In this document: positions 42,071 to 51,605 of the stretch, in pieces
Layout of the letters: each line of letters begins with the position of its first letter
Position numbering within the stretch: the stretch's first letter is position 1
Assembly (NCBI RefSeq): GCF_000279145.1
Contig: NC_018178.1
Span: 3,171,688-3,235,687 of the forward strand
Length of the DNA: 64,000 bases
Direction: 5' to 3'
Origin: Melioribacter roseus P3M-2
GTDB lineage: Bacteria; Bacteroidota; Ignavibacteria; Ignavibacteriales; Melioribacteraceae
Notes under the pieces: generated by a model
The model's database searches: none
What the model was told of the DNA's origin: nothing
Seen by the model: the letters and a program-made list of their open reading frames with translations, nothing else
Translations under genes and position numbers: made by a program

Positions 42071-42082
42071 TAAAGGTGAATC

Positions 42083-43564
42083 ATGGAATACAATAAATTT
42101 TTATCGCTGGCAGAAAAATACAATACCGTTCCGGTATACGACAGACTTGCCGCGGATCTACAGACTCCGGTTTCCGCTTATCTAAAATTGCGCAAGCATT
42201 CCGACTCTTCTTTTCTGCTCGAATCGGTTGAAGGAATCGGCAGGCTGGCGCGTTATTCGTTTATCGGCATCGATCCGGAAATCATTATTTCCAACCGACA
42301 CAAAAAAATTAAGATTGAAAAGCCGGATAAATCCGAAATGATCGAGAATAATCTTTTCGATTATCTGCAACGCTCGACAGAGCGTCGGGACTATCCTGTT
42401 ATCGACGAACTTCCCTATTTCACCGGCGGCTGGGTAGGTTATATCGGTTTCGACAATATTTCATTAATAGAAGACGTTATCGATTATAAAGACCGCAACG
42501 GTCACGAATTCCCCGATTCGATACTCGGCTTTTTCAGAACCATTATAGTTTTCGACCATTTCAAACATCAGCTGATTTTAATTAATAACTCAGATTGTAC
42601 AGATAAAACAAAACTGAAAAATTCATACGAAGTTTCAATTAATAAGTTGAATAAAATAAAAAAAATACTGAACGAAGAATTAAACTATAAATCGGATTTC
42701 AAAGTGATTCCGAAAGAATTCCACAAAGACGAGGAAGAAGAATTTCTAAACTCGGTAGAAAAAAGTAAATCGAATATCTACAACGGAGACGTATTTCAAA
42801 TTGTACTTTCTAGGAGATTCGAAGCCGAATATAGCGGGGACCTTTTTAATGTTTACAGGGCTCTGAGAATGATCAATCCTTCGCCGTATATGTATTATAT
42901 AAGTTTTGGGAATGATATTAAGGTGGCGGGAACATCGCCCGAAGACTTACTCAAAGTAAATGACCGGAAAGCTGAAATACTTCCGATTGCCGGCACACGC
43001 CGCCGCGGCAAAAACGAGGAGGAAGACAAAAAGCTCGAAGAAAATTTGATTAACGACCCGAAAGAAATAGCCGAACACGTAATGCTCGTAGACCTGGCGC
43101 GCAATGACCTGGGAAGAGTTTGCAAAACCGGCACCGTAAAGATAAGCGAGAATATGAAAATCAATCGTTTTTCGCATGTTATGCATATAGTGTCGAGAGT
43201 AGAGGGAATATTGAAAGACGGGCTCGATTCAATCGACGCATTGAAAGCCGCATTCCCTGCGGGCACCGTTTCGGGAGCTCCGAAAATAAGAGCTATACAA
43301 TTAATTAATCAATACGAAAAGCTCAAACGCGGTCTTTATGCCGGCTCGGTCGGCTATATCGACTTCCGCGGCAATCTCGATATGTGCATCGCAATCCGAA
43401 CGTTGTGGGCCAATAATCAGTCAGTCTTCTGGCAAGCCGGCGCCGGAATAGTGGCAGACAGCCGCCCCGAACTGGAATTAAAAGAAATTAAAAATAAATC
43501 CGCCGTTCTTCTTAGCGCATTAAAATTAGCCGAGGTAATTGATGAAAATATTGATAATAGATAA
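42083..43564 (+). CDS. trpE: Anthranilate synthase component I
   Basis: 493 residues. The chorismate-binding part is complete: DVFQIVLSRRFEAEYSGDLF, NPSPYMYYISFGNDIKVAGT, PIAGTRRRGKNEEEDKKLEE, VDLARNDLGRVCKTGTVKIS, AAFPAGTVSGAPKIRA and GGNLDMCIAIRT-like GNLDMCIAIRTLW. The N-terminal LLES (Leu45-Ser48) is the tryptophan feedback-inhibition motif, so the enzyme is probably inhibited by Trp. With TrpG it converts chorismate to anthranilate. AAAGGTG precedes the ATG. It overlaps trpG by 23 bases. Confidence 0.97.
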   Translation: MEYNKFLSLAEKYNTVPVYDRLAADLQTPVSAYLKLRKHSDSSFLLESVEGIGRLARYSFIGIDPEIIISNRHKKIKIEKPDKSEMIENNLFDYLQRSTERRDYPVIDELPYFTGGWVGYIGFDNISLIEDVIDYKDRNGHEFPDSILGFFRTIIVFDHFKHQLILINNSDCTDKTKLKNSYEVSINKLNKIKKILNEELNYKSDFKVIPKEFHKDEEEEFLNSVEKSKSNIYNGDVFQIVLSRRFEAEYSGDLFNVYRALRMINPSPYMYYISFGNDIKVAGTSPEDLLKVNDRKAEILPIAGTRRRGKNEEEDKKLEENLINDPKEIAEHVMLVDLARNDLGRVCKTGTVKISENMKINRFSHVMHIVSRVEGILKDGLDSIDALKAAFPAGTVSGAPKIRAIQLINQYEKLKRGLYAGSVGYIDFRGNLDMCIAIRTLWANNQSVFWQAGAGIVADSRPELELKEIKNKSAVLLSALKLAEVIDENIDNR

Positions 43565-44111
43565 TTACGATTCGTTCACATACAATCTCGTTCAACTCGT
43601 CGGCATGTACGCTTCCGACATTACGGTAGAACGAAACGACAAGGTTTCAATTCCCGATATAATCGGGATGAAACCGGATAAAATAGTTATATCACCCGGA
43701 CCCGGCACACCCGAAGAATCCGGAATTTCGGTCGAAGTAATCCAGACTCTCGGAAAGGATATTCCCATTCTCGGAGTTTGTCTCGGTCATCAGGCCATCG
43801 GTTACAGTTTCGGAGCCCAAATAATTAACGCCCCCTCTCTGATGCACGGCAAAACTTCGTTGATTCGACACGACGGAAAAACAATCTACTCCGGTATCGA
43901 ACAGGAATTTCAGGCGGGAAGATACCATTCGCTGGTTGTCGACCGCGCTACGCTTCCCGATGAGCTCGAAATTTCTTCAACTACTCCGGATGGAATAATA
44001 ATGGGCGTGAGACATAAATCTTATCCTATTGAAGGCATTCAATTTCATCCCGAATCGATATTAACTAAAGTGGGCAATTTAATAATCAAAAACTGGTTGG
44101 AAGTATGTTAA
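43542..44111 (+). CDS. trpG: Anthranilate synthase component II (glutamine amidotransferase)
   Basis: 189 residues from the ATG at 43542 (a TTG one codon earlier is possible); GAGG lies 7 bases upstream. Class I amidotransferase motifs: ISPGPGTPEESGIS, GVCLGHQAIGYSFGA with the catalytic Cys, and GIQFHPESILT with the His/Glu pair. It supplies ammonia to TrpE; a gene for 4-amino-4-deoxychorismate synthase is not seen here, so it may also serve folate synthesis. It overlaps trpE by 23 and trpD by 7 bases. Confidence 0.96.
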   Translation: MKILIIDNYDSFTYNLVQLVGMYASDITVERNDKVSIPDIIGMKPDKIVISPGPGTPEESGISVEVIQTLGKDIPILGVCLGHQAIGYSFGAQIINAPSLMHGKTSLIRHDGKTIYSGIEQEFQAGRYHSLVVDRATLPDELEISSTTPDGIIMGVRHKSYPIEGIQFHPESILTKVGNLIIKNWLEVC

Positions 44112-45118
44112 AGGAATACATAGAAAAAATAAGCGGCGGGGAAAATTTAACGTTTCTCGAAGCTCAAACCGCCATGTCCCGTATAATGAGCGGAGAATGC
44201 AATAATTCGCAAATAGCAGGTCTTTTGACAGCCTTGAAAACAAAGGGTGAAACAGCCGAAGAAGTCGCTGGCTTTGCCAGCGCCATGCGTCAATTCAGCG
44301 TTAAAATTGAAATTGACGACGAAAATGTAATTGACGTTTGCGGAACGGGAGGAGACAATTCAGGCACGTTCAATATATCTACAGCCGCCGCGTTTGTCGT
44401 GTCGGGCGCCGGCGTTAAAGTAGCCAAACACGGCAACAGATCGATTTCCAGCAAATGCGGTAGCGCGGACGTCCTTTCCATGCTGGGCGTCAACATAAAT
44501 CTTACGCCCGAACAGTCGAAACTCGCTCTCGAAAAAACGGGCATAGCCTTTTTATTTGCCCCGCTTTATCATCCCGCTATGAAATACGCCGCGCCTGTGC
44601 GCAAAGAACTCGGTATGAAAACTATATTTAACATACTGGGTCCCCTGACAAATCCTGCGGGCACAAAAAAACAACTCGTCGGAACATTCAATAATCGAAC
44701 GTCGGCTTTAATGGCTGAAGCCGCTTCTTATCTAGATATGGAATCGGTATCTTTCGTATGCACCGCCGACAGATACGATGAAATAACTTTGACCGATAAA
44801 AGCGACGTTATCATCTACAAAAAAGAAAAACCGGCGGAAAAGTTTACTATTGACCATTCGGATTTTTCGTTCGACAAAATTAATATGAACAATATAATCA
44901 GCAACACTCCCGAAAAGAATGCGGAGTTTATTTTGAGAGTCATTAAAGAAAAACAAAAAAGCGACGCATACAACGTAGTGGTTGCTAATTCGGCTTTAGC
45001 GCTTTTAACAGCCGGCGCAGCCGCGTCGCTCGATGAAGCCAAATCTCTCGCAATCGAATCGATTGAATCGGGCAGCGCTTACAAAAAATTATCAGAGCTA
45101 ATTAATTTCGGAAATTAA
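44105..45118 (+). CDS. trpD: Anthranilate phosphoribosyltransferase
   Basis: 337 residues. VIDVCGTGGDNSGTFNIST, GAGVKVAKHGNRSISSKCGS and ADVLSMLGVNINLTPEQSKL bind PRPP and anthranilate; FNILGPLTNPA is conserved. It makes phosphoribosyl-anthranilate. It is a separate protein, not fused to trpG as in enterobacteria. The gap to trpC is 3 bases. Confidence 0.97.
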   Translation: MLKEYIEKISGGENLTFLEAQTAMSRIMSGECNNSQIAGLLTALKTKGETAEEVAGFASAMRQFSVKIEIDDENVIDVCGTGGDNSGTFNISTAAAFVVSGAGVKVAKHGNRSISSKCGSADVLSMLGVNINLTPEQSKLALEKTGIAFLFAPLYHPAMKYAAPVRKELGMKTIFNILGPLTNPAGTKKQLVGTFNNRTSALMAEAASYLDMESVSFVCTADRYDEITLTDKSDVIIYKKEKPAEKFTIDHSDFSFDKINMNNIISNTPEKNAEFILRVIKEKQKSDAYNVVVANSALALLTAGAAASLDEAKSLAIESIESGSAYKKLSELINFGN

Positions 45119-45121
45119 GCA

Positions 45122-45925
45122 ATGAGCTTTCTCGAACAAATAATCAACACAAAAAAAGAAGAAATAAAAAACTTACATAACAGATACTCGCTCAGTTTTT
45201 TCGAAGAACAGGAATTTTTTCATTCTTCTACGCTAAGTCTCGTTGGTTCATTATTCGAATCTAAAAGATTGGGCTTGATTGCGGAAATTAAAAAAGCAAG
45301 TCCTTCAAAAGGAATACTGAGAGCGGATTTCAATCATGCGGAGATTGCGAAGATTTACATGAACAACAAAGTTAATGCAATCTCGGTTTTAACCGATTCC
45401 AAATACTTTAAGGGGTCGATCGAATACTTAAAAGAGATTGCAAAGTTCAAGACCGTTCCTTTGCTGCGAAAAGATTTTATAATAGACGAATACCAAATTT
45501 TCGAAGCGAAGGCTTCCGGCGCGGACGTTGTATTGTTGATTGGCGAAGCTTTGTCGGCGGAACAATCCGACTCATTAATCGCCGCTGCCAGCGAATGCAA
45601 TCTTGAGATTTTATACGAAATTCACTCGCCCGCCCAACTCGATAAAATCGATTTTGACAAAATTAAATTAATCGGAATAAATAACCGCAATCTTGACACA
45701 TTCGAAGTCGATATTCGGACCACCAGGCTAATAGCAGATATGCTGCCCGAAGGAACTGTTGCAATTTCAGAAAGCGGCATAAATACGCCTGATGACATTA
45801 AGATTATTTCTCACCCAAAAGTTAAAGGTCTTTTGGTCGGCGAGTATTTTATGAAATCGGAAGACATCGATAAAACGCTCAAACAATTTATTAATATACT
45901 TGAAGAAACAAACAATGAGAATTAA
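45122..45925 (+). CDS. trpC: Indole-3-glycerol-phosphate synthase
   Basis: 267 residues, TIM barrel. GLIAEIKKASPSKGILRADF, ISVLTDSKYFKGSIEYL, PLLRKDFIIDEYQIFEAKAS, IGINNRNLDTFEVDIRTTRL and ISESGINTPDDIKII with VGEYFM are the IGPS signatures. It converts CdRP to indole-3-glycerol phosphate. It overlaps trpF by 11 bases when trpF is started at its ATG. Confidence 0.97.
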   Translation: MSFLEQIINTKKEEIKNLHNRYSLSFFEEQEFFHSSTLSLVGSLFESKRLGLIAEIKKASPSKGILRADFNHAEIAKIYMNNKVNAISVLTDSKYFKGSIEYLKEIAKFKTVPLLRKDFIIDEYQIFEAKASGADVVLLIGEALSAEQSDSLIAAASECNLEILYEIHSPAQLDKIDFDKIKLIGINNRNLDTFEVDIRTTRLIADMLPEGTVAISESGINTPDDIKIISHPKVKGLLVGEYFMKSEDIDKTLKQFINILEETNNEN

Positions 45926-46556
45926 AATCTGCGGAATAACGAATTTCGAAGACGCAATTGCTGCATACGAGGCAGGCGCCGACGCGCTGGGATTTATCTT
46001 CTATGAAAAAAGCCAAAGATACATTGAACCCGGAACAGCGTCAAAAATTATAGGTAAACTGCCGCCGTTTATCACCACGGTCGGAGTATTTGTTAATTCA
46101 TCCGCGGACGAAATAAACCGAATTGTCGACGCAAGCGGCATTCACATGATTCAATTGCACGGAGAGGAAACCCCGGATATTATTCCTAAACTTATAAGAC
46201 CTGTGATTAAAAGTTTCAGGGTGCATAATGAATTCCGTTTCGAGGAAATGGAACAGTATAGAAATTGTTATTACTTGCTGGATACCTATTCCGAGCTCGG
46301 ATACGGAGGCACAGGCGAGAAATTCGACTGGAATTTGATACCAGCAAACCTCAAGCACAAAATAATTCTTGCCGGAGGAATCGGTAAAGACGATCTGGGA
46401 AAGATTCAACGATACGTCAATCCGGCTGCTATCGACGTATCGTCGTCGATAGAATTAAAACCCGGCAAAAAAAATATCAACAAATTAAAAGAATTAATCG
46501 ATGAGTTACGCAGAATTAACCCCAGACAGATGCATACACTCCGACCGGGTCTTTGA
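45915..46556 (+). CDS. trpF: Phosphoribosylanthranilate isomerase
   Basis: 213 residues from the ATG at 45915 (MRIKICGITNFEDAIAAYEA), the standard TrpF opening with the catalytic Cys. GADALGFIFYEKSQRYIEP, TVGVFVNSS, DTYSELGYGGTGEKFDW with the catalytic Asp, and ILAGGIGKDDL and IDVSSSIELKPGKKN follow. The C terminus runs about 15 residues beyond the usual end (RRINPRQMHTLRPGL). It is a stand-alone protein, unlike the TrpC-TrpF fusion of E. coli. The 60-base gap to trpB contains only a weak inverted repeat. Confidence 0.96.
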   Translation: MRIKICGITNFEDAIAAYEAGADALGFIFYEKSQRYIEPGTASKIIGKLPPFITTVGVFVNSSADEINRIVDASGIHMIQLHGEETPDIIPKLIRPVIKSFRVHNEFRFEEMEQYRNCYYLLDTYSELGYGGTGEKFDWNLIPANLKHKIILAGGIGKDDLGKIQRYVNPAAIDVSSSIELKPGKKNINKLKELIDELRRINPRQMHTLRPGL

Positions 46557-46616
46557 GTTCGTTTACCCGACGGACAGAAGGCCCGGCTTATTTTTTAATT
46601 ATTCGGGAAAAGGATA

Positions 46617-47810
46617 ATGAGAAACTATAACGCACCTGATAAATCGGGCAAATTCGGAATCTACGGCGGTAAATTCGTTCCGGAAACATTAATCGGCGCG
46701 CTCGAATCGCTCGAAAAAGTTTATCTGGAATTAAAAGACAATAAAGATTTCTTAAATCAGTTAAACGAACTGCAAAACGAATATAACGGCAGACCTACTC
46801 CGTTAACTTTTGCCAACCGTTTAACCGATTATTACGGTAAAGCTAAAATTTATCTAAAGCGAGAAGACTTATGCCATACGGGCGCTCATAAACTCAATAA
46901 TGCTCTCGGACAAATTTTACTGGCTAAATATTTGGGTAAAGAAAGAATAATAGCCGAAACGGGCGCGGGTCAACACGGAGTAGCGACAGCTACGGTTTGC
47001 GCAAAATTCGGAATGCAGTGCGTTGTGTATATGGGAGAAGAAGATATCGAAAGGCAAAAACCGAATGTCTTTAGAATGAAACTGCTCGGAGCCGAAGTAA
47101 GACCGGTTTCATCAGGAAGCAGAACTCTAAAAGACGCTACCAACGAAGCAATTCGCGACTGGGTAACAAATGTCGAGAACACACATTACATTATCGGTTC
47201 GGTCGTAGGACCGCATCCTTATCCGATGATTGTACGCGACTTTCAATCTGTAATAGGCAATGAAACCCGTTATCAAATTTTACGCAAAGAAAATCGTTTG
47301 CCGGACTATATAATCGCATGCGTCGGAGGAGGCTCAAACGCAATCGGCATGTTCTATCCTTTTATTGACGACGACTCTGTAAAATTAATTGGTATAGAAG
47401 CCGCGGGCGAAGGGCTCGATACAAATAAACATTGCGCAACTCTTAGTTCGGGATCGCCGGGCGTTTTTCAGGGTATGCATACCTATCTTATTCAATCGGA
47501 AGAAGGTCAGATTTCCGAAGTCCACTCGATTTCTGCCGGACTCGATTATCCGGGCGTAGGACCGGAACATTCTTATTTAAAAGACGAAGGTCGTGTCAAA
47601 TACGGAGCAGTGACGGATAATGAAGCGCTTAAGGCGGTAAACCTGCTAACCAGGTTGGAAGGCATTCTGCCTGCCTTAGAGTCCGCGCACGCAATAGCAT
47701 ATCTGGAAAAAATGATAGAGTCTACGAATAAAGACGAAATTATTGTCGTTAACCTGAGCGGACGCGGCGACAAAGACCTTTCCACTTTAATCAATCACAA
47801 CGGAAATTAA
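46617..47810 (+). CDS. trpB: Tryptophan synthase beta chain
   Basis: 397 residues. [20 protein letters not shown] carries the PLP lysine; [54 protein letters not shown] and the end [17 protein letters not shown] are canonical. It is of the common TrpB1 type that works with TrpA. AAAAGG precedes the ATG. Only 2 bases separate it from trpA. Confidence 0.98.
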   Translation: MRNYNAPDKSGKFGIYGGKFVPETLIGALESLEKVYLELKDNKDFLNQLNELQNEYNGRPTPLTFANRLTDYYGKAKIYLKREDLCHTGAHKLNNALGQILLAKYLGKERIIAETGAGQHGVATATVCAKFGMQCVVYMGEEDIERQKPNVFRMKLLGAEVRPVSSGSRTLKDATNEAIRDWVTNVENTHYIIGSVVGPHPYPMIVRDFQSVIGNETRYQILRKENRLPDYIIACVGGGSNAIGMFYPFIDDDSVKLIGIEAAGEGLDTNKHCATLSSGSPGVFQGMHTYLIQSEEGQISEVHSISAGLDYPGVGPEHSYLKDEGRVKYGAVTDNEALKAVNLLTRLEGILPALESAHAIAYLEKMIESTNKDEIIVVNLSGRGDKDLSTLINHNGN

Positions 47811-47812
47811 GT

Positions 47813-48592
47813 ATGAAAATCAGAGACTCAATTGACGTCGTAAATAAGGATAACAAAAAAGCTCTGGCTGTTTTTTTGACGGCTGGATTTCCGGACAAAA
47901 ACAAGTTTATCGAATATGCAAAAGCGGCTATTGACGGCGGAGCCGATATACTGGAAATTGGGATTCCATTCAGCGACCCTCTTGCCGACGGACCCGTCAT
48001 TCAGGCGTCCTCTTCTATAGCCTTAAAAAAGAAGTTCACAATTAAAGATATATTTAATTTTATAGAGACAATAAGAAATTATTCCGATATACCTGCCGTA
48101 CTAATGGGTTATGCAAACCCGATCAATAAATACGGAAAAGAAAAATTTCTGATCGACTCGTCAAACTCGGGCGCGAATGGTTTAATCGTTCCCGACATAC
48201 CGCTTGAAGAATACGATTTTTTCTTCCCTGCCAATAAATATGGACTTGATATAATTCTTTTAACCACACCCGCTTCTTCCGACGAGCGGATAAAGAACAT
48301 CGACAGGAAGAGCGCAGGCTTCGTTTACTGCGTAAGCGTTACAGGCACTACCGGCGCCGACAAAAAATTCGACGATTCCACCGTCGAGCATCTTAAACGC
48401 ACTTATTCGTTGATAACAAAAAACAAAATGATGATTGGATTCGGCATAAGCAAACCCGAAGACATAAGAAAATTTTACGATTATGCAGACGGCTTTATTG
48501 TGGGAAGCAGGATAATTAAATCGATACTCGAAGGCGTCGAGCCTGCCGGGATTTCTGAAGCAATAAAACAATTTAGGAATGCATGCAATTAG
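47813..48592 (+). CDS. trpA: Tryptophan synthase alpha chain
   Basis: 259 residues. FLTAGFPDKNKFIEYAKAAI, DILEIGIPFSDPLADGPVIQ (catalytic Glu and Asp), VLMGYANPINKYG, GLIVPDIPLEEYDFF, YCVSVTGTTGADKKF and MIGFGISKPEDI are all family signatures. It cleaves indole-3-glycerol phosphate to indole for TrpB. It is the last gene of trpEGDCFBA and overlaps the convergent sulfurtransferase gene by 4 bases; no terminator hairpin is evident between them. Confidence 0.97.
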   Translation: MKIRDSIDVVNKDNKKALAVFLTAGFPDKNKFIEYAKAAIDGGADILEIGIPFSDPLADGPVIQASSSIALKKKFTIKDIFNFIETIRNYSDIPAVLMGYANPINKYGKEKFLIDSSNSGANGLIVPDIPLEEYDFFFPANKYGLDIILLTTPASSDERIKNIDRKSAGFVYCVSVTGTTGADKKFDDSTVEHLKRTYSLITKNKMMIGFGISKPEDIRKFYDYADGFIVGSRIIKSILEGVEPAGISEAIKQFRNACN

Positions 48593-49449
48593 TGTTTTCG
48601 CTTCGGATAACCATGTTCAATGGGCAATGAAAAATCACGCGACCATTCGTTCCACGACGCCAGATAATTAAAAACTTTTTCGAATCCGGCCATTTTTAAC
48701 GCCACGAAGAGGTTCGACGTGCGGGCGCCTTTGAAACAATAAAGATACAACTCTTTATCTTCCGAAAGTCCGAACCTTCTGAACATTTCATTTAGTTGCT
48801 CGGGACTTTTGAACCACGGGATATAATCTTTATATTCCATGCTGTTATACCATTCAATCCAGATCGAACCGGGAATCCTGCCCTTTCGGGGCGTAAATTC
48901 CGGACCGTACGGCGACGAGCTAACTCCGACCCATTCTGTTCTGTCACGGCAATCAATAATCGTAATAGCGGGATTTTCGATTGCTTTAAGCATTTGCCTT
49001 TTATTTAAAATAATCGAGTTGTCCGCGACAATTTCGAATTTTTTGAGTTCGGGATGCGGCGTATTTTTTTCCACTCTCATATTTTTATCGAGCCAGGCTT
49101 GATAACCTCCGTGAAGTATTCTGGTATTCTTATGCCCCATATGACTGAAAATAAACCATCCGCGGCACGATCGTCCGTATCCGTTATCCATAGCGTCTTC
49201 ATAAACAACAACTTCTTTAGACGAATCGATGCCGTTTAAGCCGAATAAGCCGGCAAAGTGATTTCTCATTTGTTCATAACCGCCGTTGGATTCGGTCGCA
49301 AGATAGCTGAAAATATCATAAATATTTATTGCCCCGGGAATATGATCAATCAGATAATCTTCCGGTTCCCGTGTGTCCACTATTACCAGGTTATCTTCAT
49401 TTAATTTATCGTAAAGCTCGTCAACTTCTATCAGATATCTATTTGCCAT
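48589..49449 (-). CDS. Two-domain rhodanese-like sulfurtransferase
   Basis: 286 residues, two rhodanese domains. Domain 1 (about 5-125) has VIVDTREPEDYLIDHIPGAI and the inactive-site region VYEDAMDNGYGRSCRGWFIF. Domain 2 (about 155-280) has IIDCRDRTEWVGV, GRIPGSIWIEW and the active loop LYCFKGARTSNLFVALKM with the persulfide Cys. The six-residue loop CFKGAR suggests thiosulfate or 3-mercaptopyruvate sulfurtransferase. No signal peptide. It lies 86 bases after hisIE on the same strand and may be partly read through from the his operon. Confidence 0.88.
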   Translation of the reverse strand: MANRYLIEVDELYDKLNEDNLVIVDTREPEDYLIDHIPGAINIYDIFSYLATESNGGYEQMRNHFAGLFGLNGIDSSKEVVVYEDAMDNGYGRSCRGWFIFSHMGHKNTRILHGGYQAWLDKNMRVEKNTPHPELKKFEIVADNSIILNKRQMLKAIENPAITIIDCRDRTEWVGVSSSPYGPEFTPRKGRIPGSIWIEWYNSMEYKDYIPWFKSPEQLNEMFRRFGLSEDKELYLYCFKGARTSNLFVALKMAGFEKVFNYLASWNEWSRDFSLPIEHGYPKRKH

Positions 49450-49535
49450 AGAATAGGATACGATCCTTTTAAGAATAATATCGGTATTATACTATCGAAA
49501 TTTTGCGGAAATTTTTTAGGCGCAGTTCGGAATAG

Positions 49536-50144
49536 TTATTTTTTTGTATGTCGTTGGATTAAATTATTTACAATTTCATCAAGTCCGATATCGAGTTCCG
49601 CCATAAGCACAAACAAATGATAAATTAAATCGGAAGATTCGTCTATAAATTCTTTTTTGTCTTTGTTTTTTGCGGCAATAACCGTTTCGATCGATTCTTC
49701 CCCCACCTTTTGAATAATTCTGTCGATTCCGCTTCGGAATAATTTTGTCGTATATGAATTCTCCGGCAAATTTTTCTTTCTTTCTTTGATTAAATCGTAG
49801 AGATAAGAAAGAAATTTTACATTTTCTTTATCGATCCCGAAGCACGAATATCGGTTCATGTGACATGTGGGTCCTTCCGGTACGGCTGTAACCAGAAGAG
49901 TATCATTGTCGCAATCGGTCGTAATCGAATCGAGTTTGAGATAGTTGCCGGAGGTTTCTCCTTTTGTCCACAATTGATTTCTGCTTCTGCTGTAAAACGT
50001 AACAAGTCCGGTATCTATAGTTTTTGTGAGCGCTTCTTTATTCATATAGCCGAGCATAAGAACCTGTCCCGTAAATTTATCTTGTATGATTGCCGGTACC
50101 AATCCGCCCGATTTTTCAAAGATGATATTGTCGATGTTAATCAT
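49536..50144 (-). CDS. hisIE: Bifunctional phosphoribosyl-AMP cyclohydrolase / phosphoribosyl-ATP pyrophosphatase
   Basis: 202 residues. Residues 1-110 are HisI: GQVLMLGYMNKEALTKTIDT, LWTKGETSGNYLKLDSITTD, CDNDTLLVTAVPEGPTCHM with Zn-binding cysteines. Residues 120-202 are HisE, a helical pyrophosphatase: IQKVGEESIETVIAAKNKDK and ESSDLIYHLFVLMAELDIGL. Steps 2 and 3 of histidine synthesis in one protein, as in Bacteroidetes and enterobacteria. Last gene of the his operon, overlapping hisF by 4 bases (ATGA). Confidence 0.96.
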   Translation of the reverse strand: MINIDNIIFEKSGGLVPAIIQDKFTGQVLMLGYMNKEALTKTIDTGLVTFYSRSRNQLWTKGETSGNYLKLDSITTDCDNDTLLVTAVPEGPTCHMNRYSCFGIDKENVKFLSYLYDLIKERKKNLPENSYTTKLFRSGIDRIIQKVGEESIETVIAAKNKDKKEFIDESSDLIYHLFVLMAELDIGLDEIVNNLIQRHTKK

Positions 50145-50896
50145 ATTCTTATGTTTACCTTATTTTCCAATAAATATTGCTTTAATTCCCGAATAGAAAG
50201 TTCGCCGTAATGAAAAAGACCTGCAGCCAAGCAGGCGTCAACATTAGCCTTTTGAAATGCTTCCAAGAAGTGTTCTTTTTTCCCCGCCCCTCCGCTTGCT
50301 ATAACGGGTACGGTTACGTTTTGAACAACTTTAGACAAGAATTCGACGTCGTAACCGTTTCTAGTGCCGTCGTGGTCCATCGATGTAAGAAGAATTTCGC
50401 CGGCGCCCAGTTCGCAAACTCTTTTACACCATTCAAATCCTTCGAGGTCGGTTTCTTCCTTGCCGCCTTTTATAAATACTTTTTTAATACCGTCGACAAT
50501 TTTGACGTCGACAGCGGCTACCACTGCCTGCGAACCGAATCTTTTTGCTGCTTCGGTAATAAGTCCGGGATTCCGAACGATCGATGAATTGAGAGAAACT
50601 TTATCGGCTCCGGCGTTTAGCAATTCTTCAATATTGTTCAATTCAGAAATGCCTCCGCCCACCGTAAATGGAATTCTCAAAACTTTGGCTACATCTTTGA
50701 CTAATTCAACCAGAGTTTTTCTCTTTTCTTCCGTTGCCGTTATATCGAGGAATACAAGTTCGTCCGCCCCCTCCTTGTAATATCTTTCGGAAAGTTCGAC
50801 GGCCGAACCGGCGTCTTTAAGGTTTACGAAATTAGTGCCTTTAACCACTCTTCCGTCTTTAACGTCAAGACAAGGTATTATTCTCTTTGCTACCAA
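50141..50896 (-). CDS. hisF: Imidazole glycerol phosphate synthase cyclase subunit
   Basis: 251 residues. AKRIIPCLDVKDGRVVKGTN with catalytic Asp, FLDITATEEKRKTLVELV, FTVGGGISELNNIEELLNAG, VVAAVDVKIVDG with the second Asp, LLTSMDHDGTRNGYDVEFL and VIASGGAGKKEHF are canonical. The start codon is TTG at 50896 (VAKRIIP follows) lying inside the end of hisA, giving a 32-base overlap. It works with HisH to form IGP and AICAR. Confidence 0.96.
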   Translation of the reverse strand: MVAKRIIPCLDVKDGRVVKGTNFVNLKDAGSAVELSERYYKEGADELVFLDITATEEKRKTLVELVKDVAKVLRIPFTVGGGISELNNIEELLNAGADKVSLNSSIVRNPGLITEAAKRFGSQAVVAAVDVKIVDGIKKVFIKGGKEETDLEGFEWCKRVCELGAGEILLTSMDHDGTRNGYDVEFLSKVVQNVTVPVIASGGAGKKEHFLEAFQKANVDACLAAGLFHYGELSIRELKQYLLENKVNIRI

Positions 50897-51605
50897 TTTT
50901 TGCCAAATCCTTAATGTTTATTTTGTTTTCATAAATTGCTTTGCCAACAATGACCGCATAGATATTCAACTGGCTTAAGACCAGCACATCGTGAATTGAT
51001 CCGATACCGCCGGAAGCAATCAATTTAATATCGGGACTGTATTTCATAATTTTACCGTAAAGTTGTGTATTGGAGCCCGTCAGCGTTCCGTCCCGACTGA
51101 TATCAGTACACAAAAAAGTATCGATGCCGAGCTCTTTGCAATAATCGATGTGTTCGTAAATCGAAACTCCGCTGTCCTCCGTCCACCCTTTAACCAGAAT
51201 TTTTTCATTGTACGAATCGAGCGCCACAACAAATTTGTCGGCTCCGTATTCATCAACTATTTCTGCAAACGCCGCTTTATTTTTAATTGAGAGCGAGCCG
51301 ATTACTATTCTGTCCGCGCCCGCATTCAATGCCTCTTTAACTTGAGAAGAATTTCTGATGCCCCCGCCAAATTCCAGTTTGAGACCGGTGTTGTTTTTTA
51401 TTTCCTTTAGTACGGGCAGGATATTAATTTTTTTATCGAGCGTTGCGCCGAGGTCTACAATATGAATCCACTGGAATCCCGCTTCTTCATACTTGCGGGC
51501 AATTTCGAGCGGTGTGGTATCGTAATATTTGGCTTTGTTGAAATCTCCTTTGGTCAGCCGGGCGACTTTGTTATTCAATATGTCGATAGCAGGTATAATT
51601 AACAT
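50865..51605 (-). CDS. hisA: ProFAR isomerase (canonical HisA)
   Basis: 246 residues. LIIPAIDILNNKVARLTKGD, IHIVDLGATLDKKINILPVL, LEFGGGIRNSSQVKEALNAG, VVALDSYNEKILVKGW and LCTDISRDGTLTGSNTQLYG give a complete isomerase active site, in contrast to the diverged paralogue at 32290. It overlaps hisH by 7 and hisF by 32 bases. Confidence 0.96.
   Translation of the reverse strand: MLIIPAIDILNNKVARLTKGDFNKAKYYDTTPLEIARKYEEAGFQWIHIVDLGATLDKKINILPVLKEIKNNTGLKLEFGGGIRNSSQVKEALNAGADRIVIGSLSIKNKAAFAEIVDEYGADKFVVALDSYNEKILVKGWTEDSGVSIYEHIDYCKELGIDTFLCTDISRDGTLTGSNTQLYGKIMKYSPDIKLIASGGIGSIHDVLVLSQLNIYAVIVGKAIYENKINIKDLAKIGSKENNTLS

Larger units (their letters stand above)
41734..42082 (+). other. Non-coding stretch before trpE: trp promoter, leader and attenuator
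   Basis: The left 130 bases show nothing recognisable. From 41875 the region is filled by the trp promoter, a leader peptide and an attenuator, each listed separately. Confidence 0.85.

Noticed and set aside
46557-46616. Attenuator or internal terminator between trpF and trpB
   Set aside because: Only a five-base stem with no T-run directly after it; it would not be expected to terminate.
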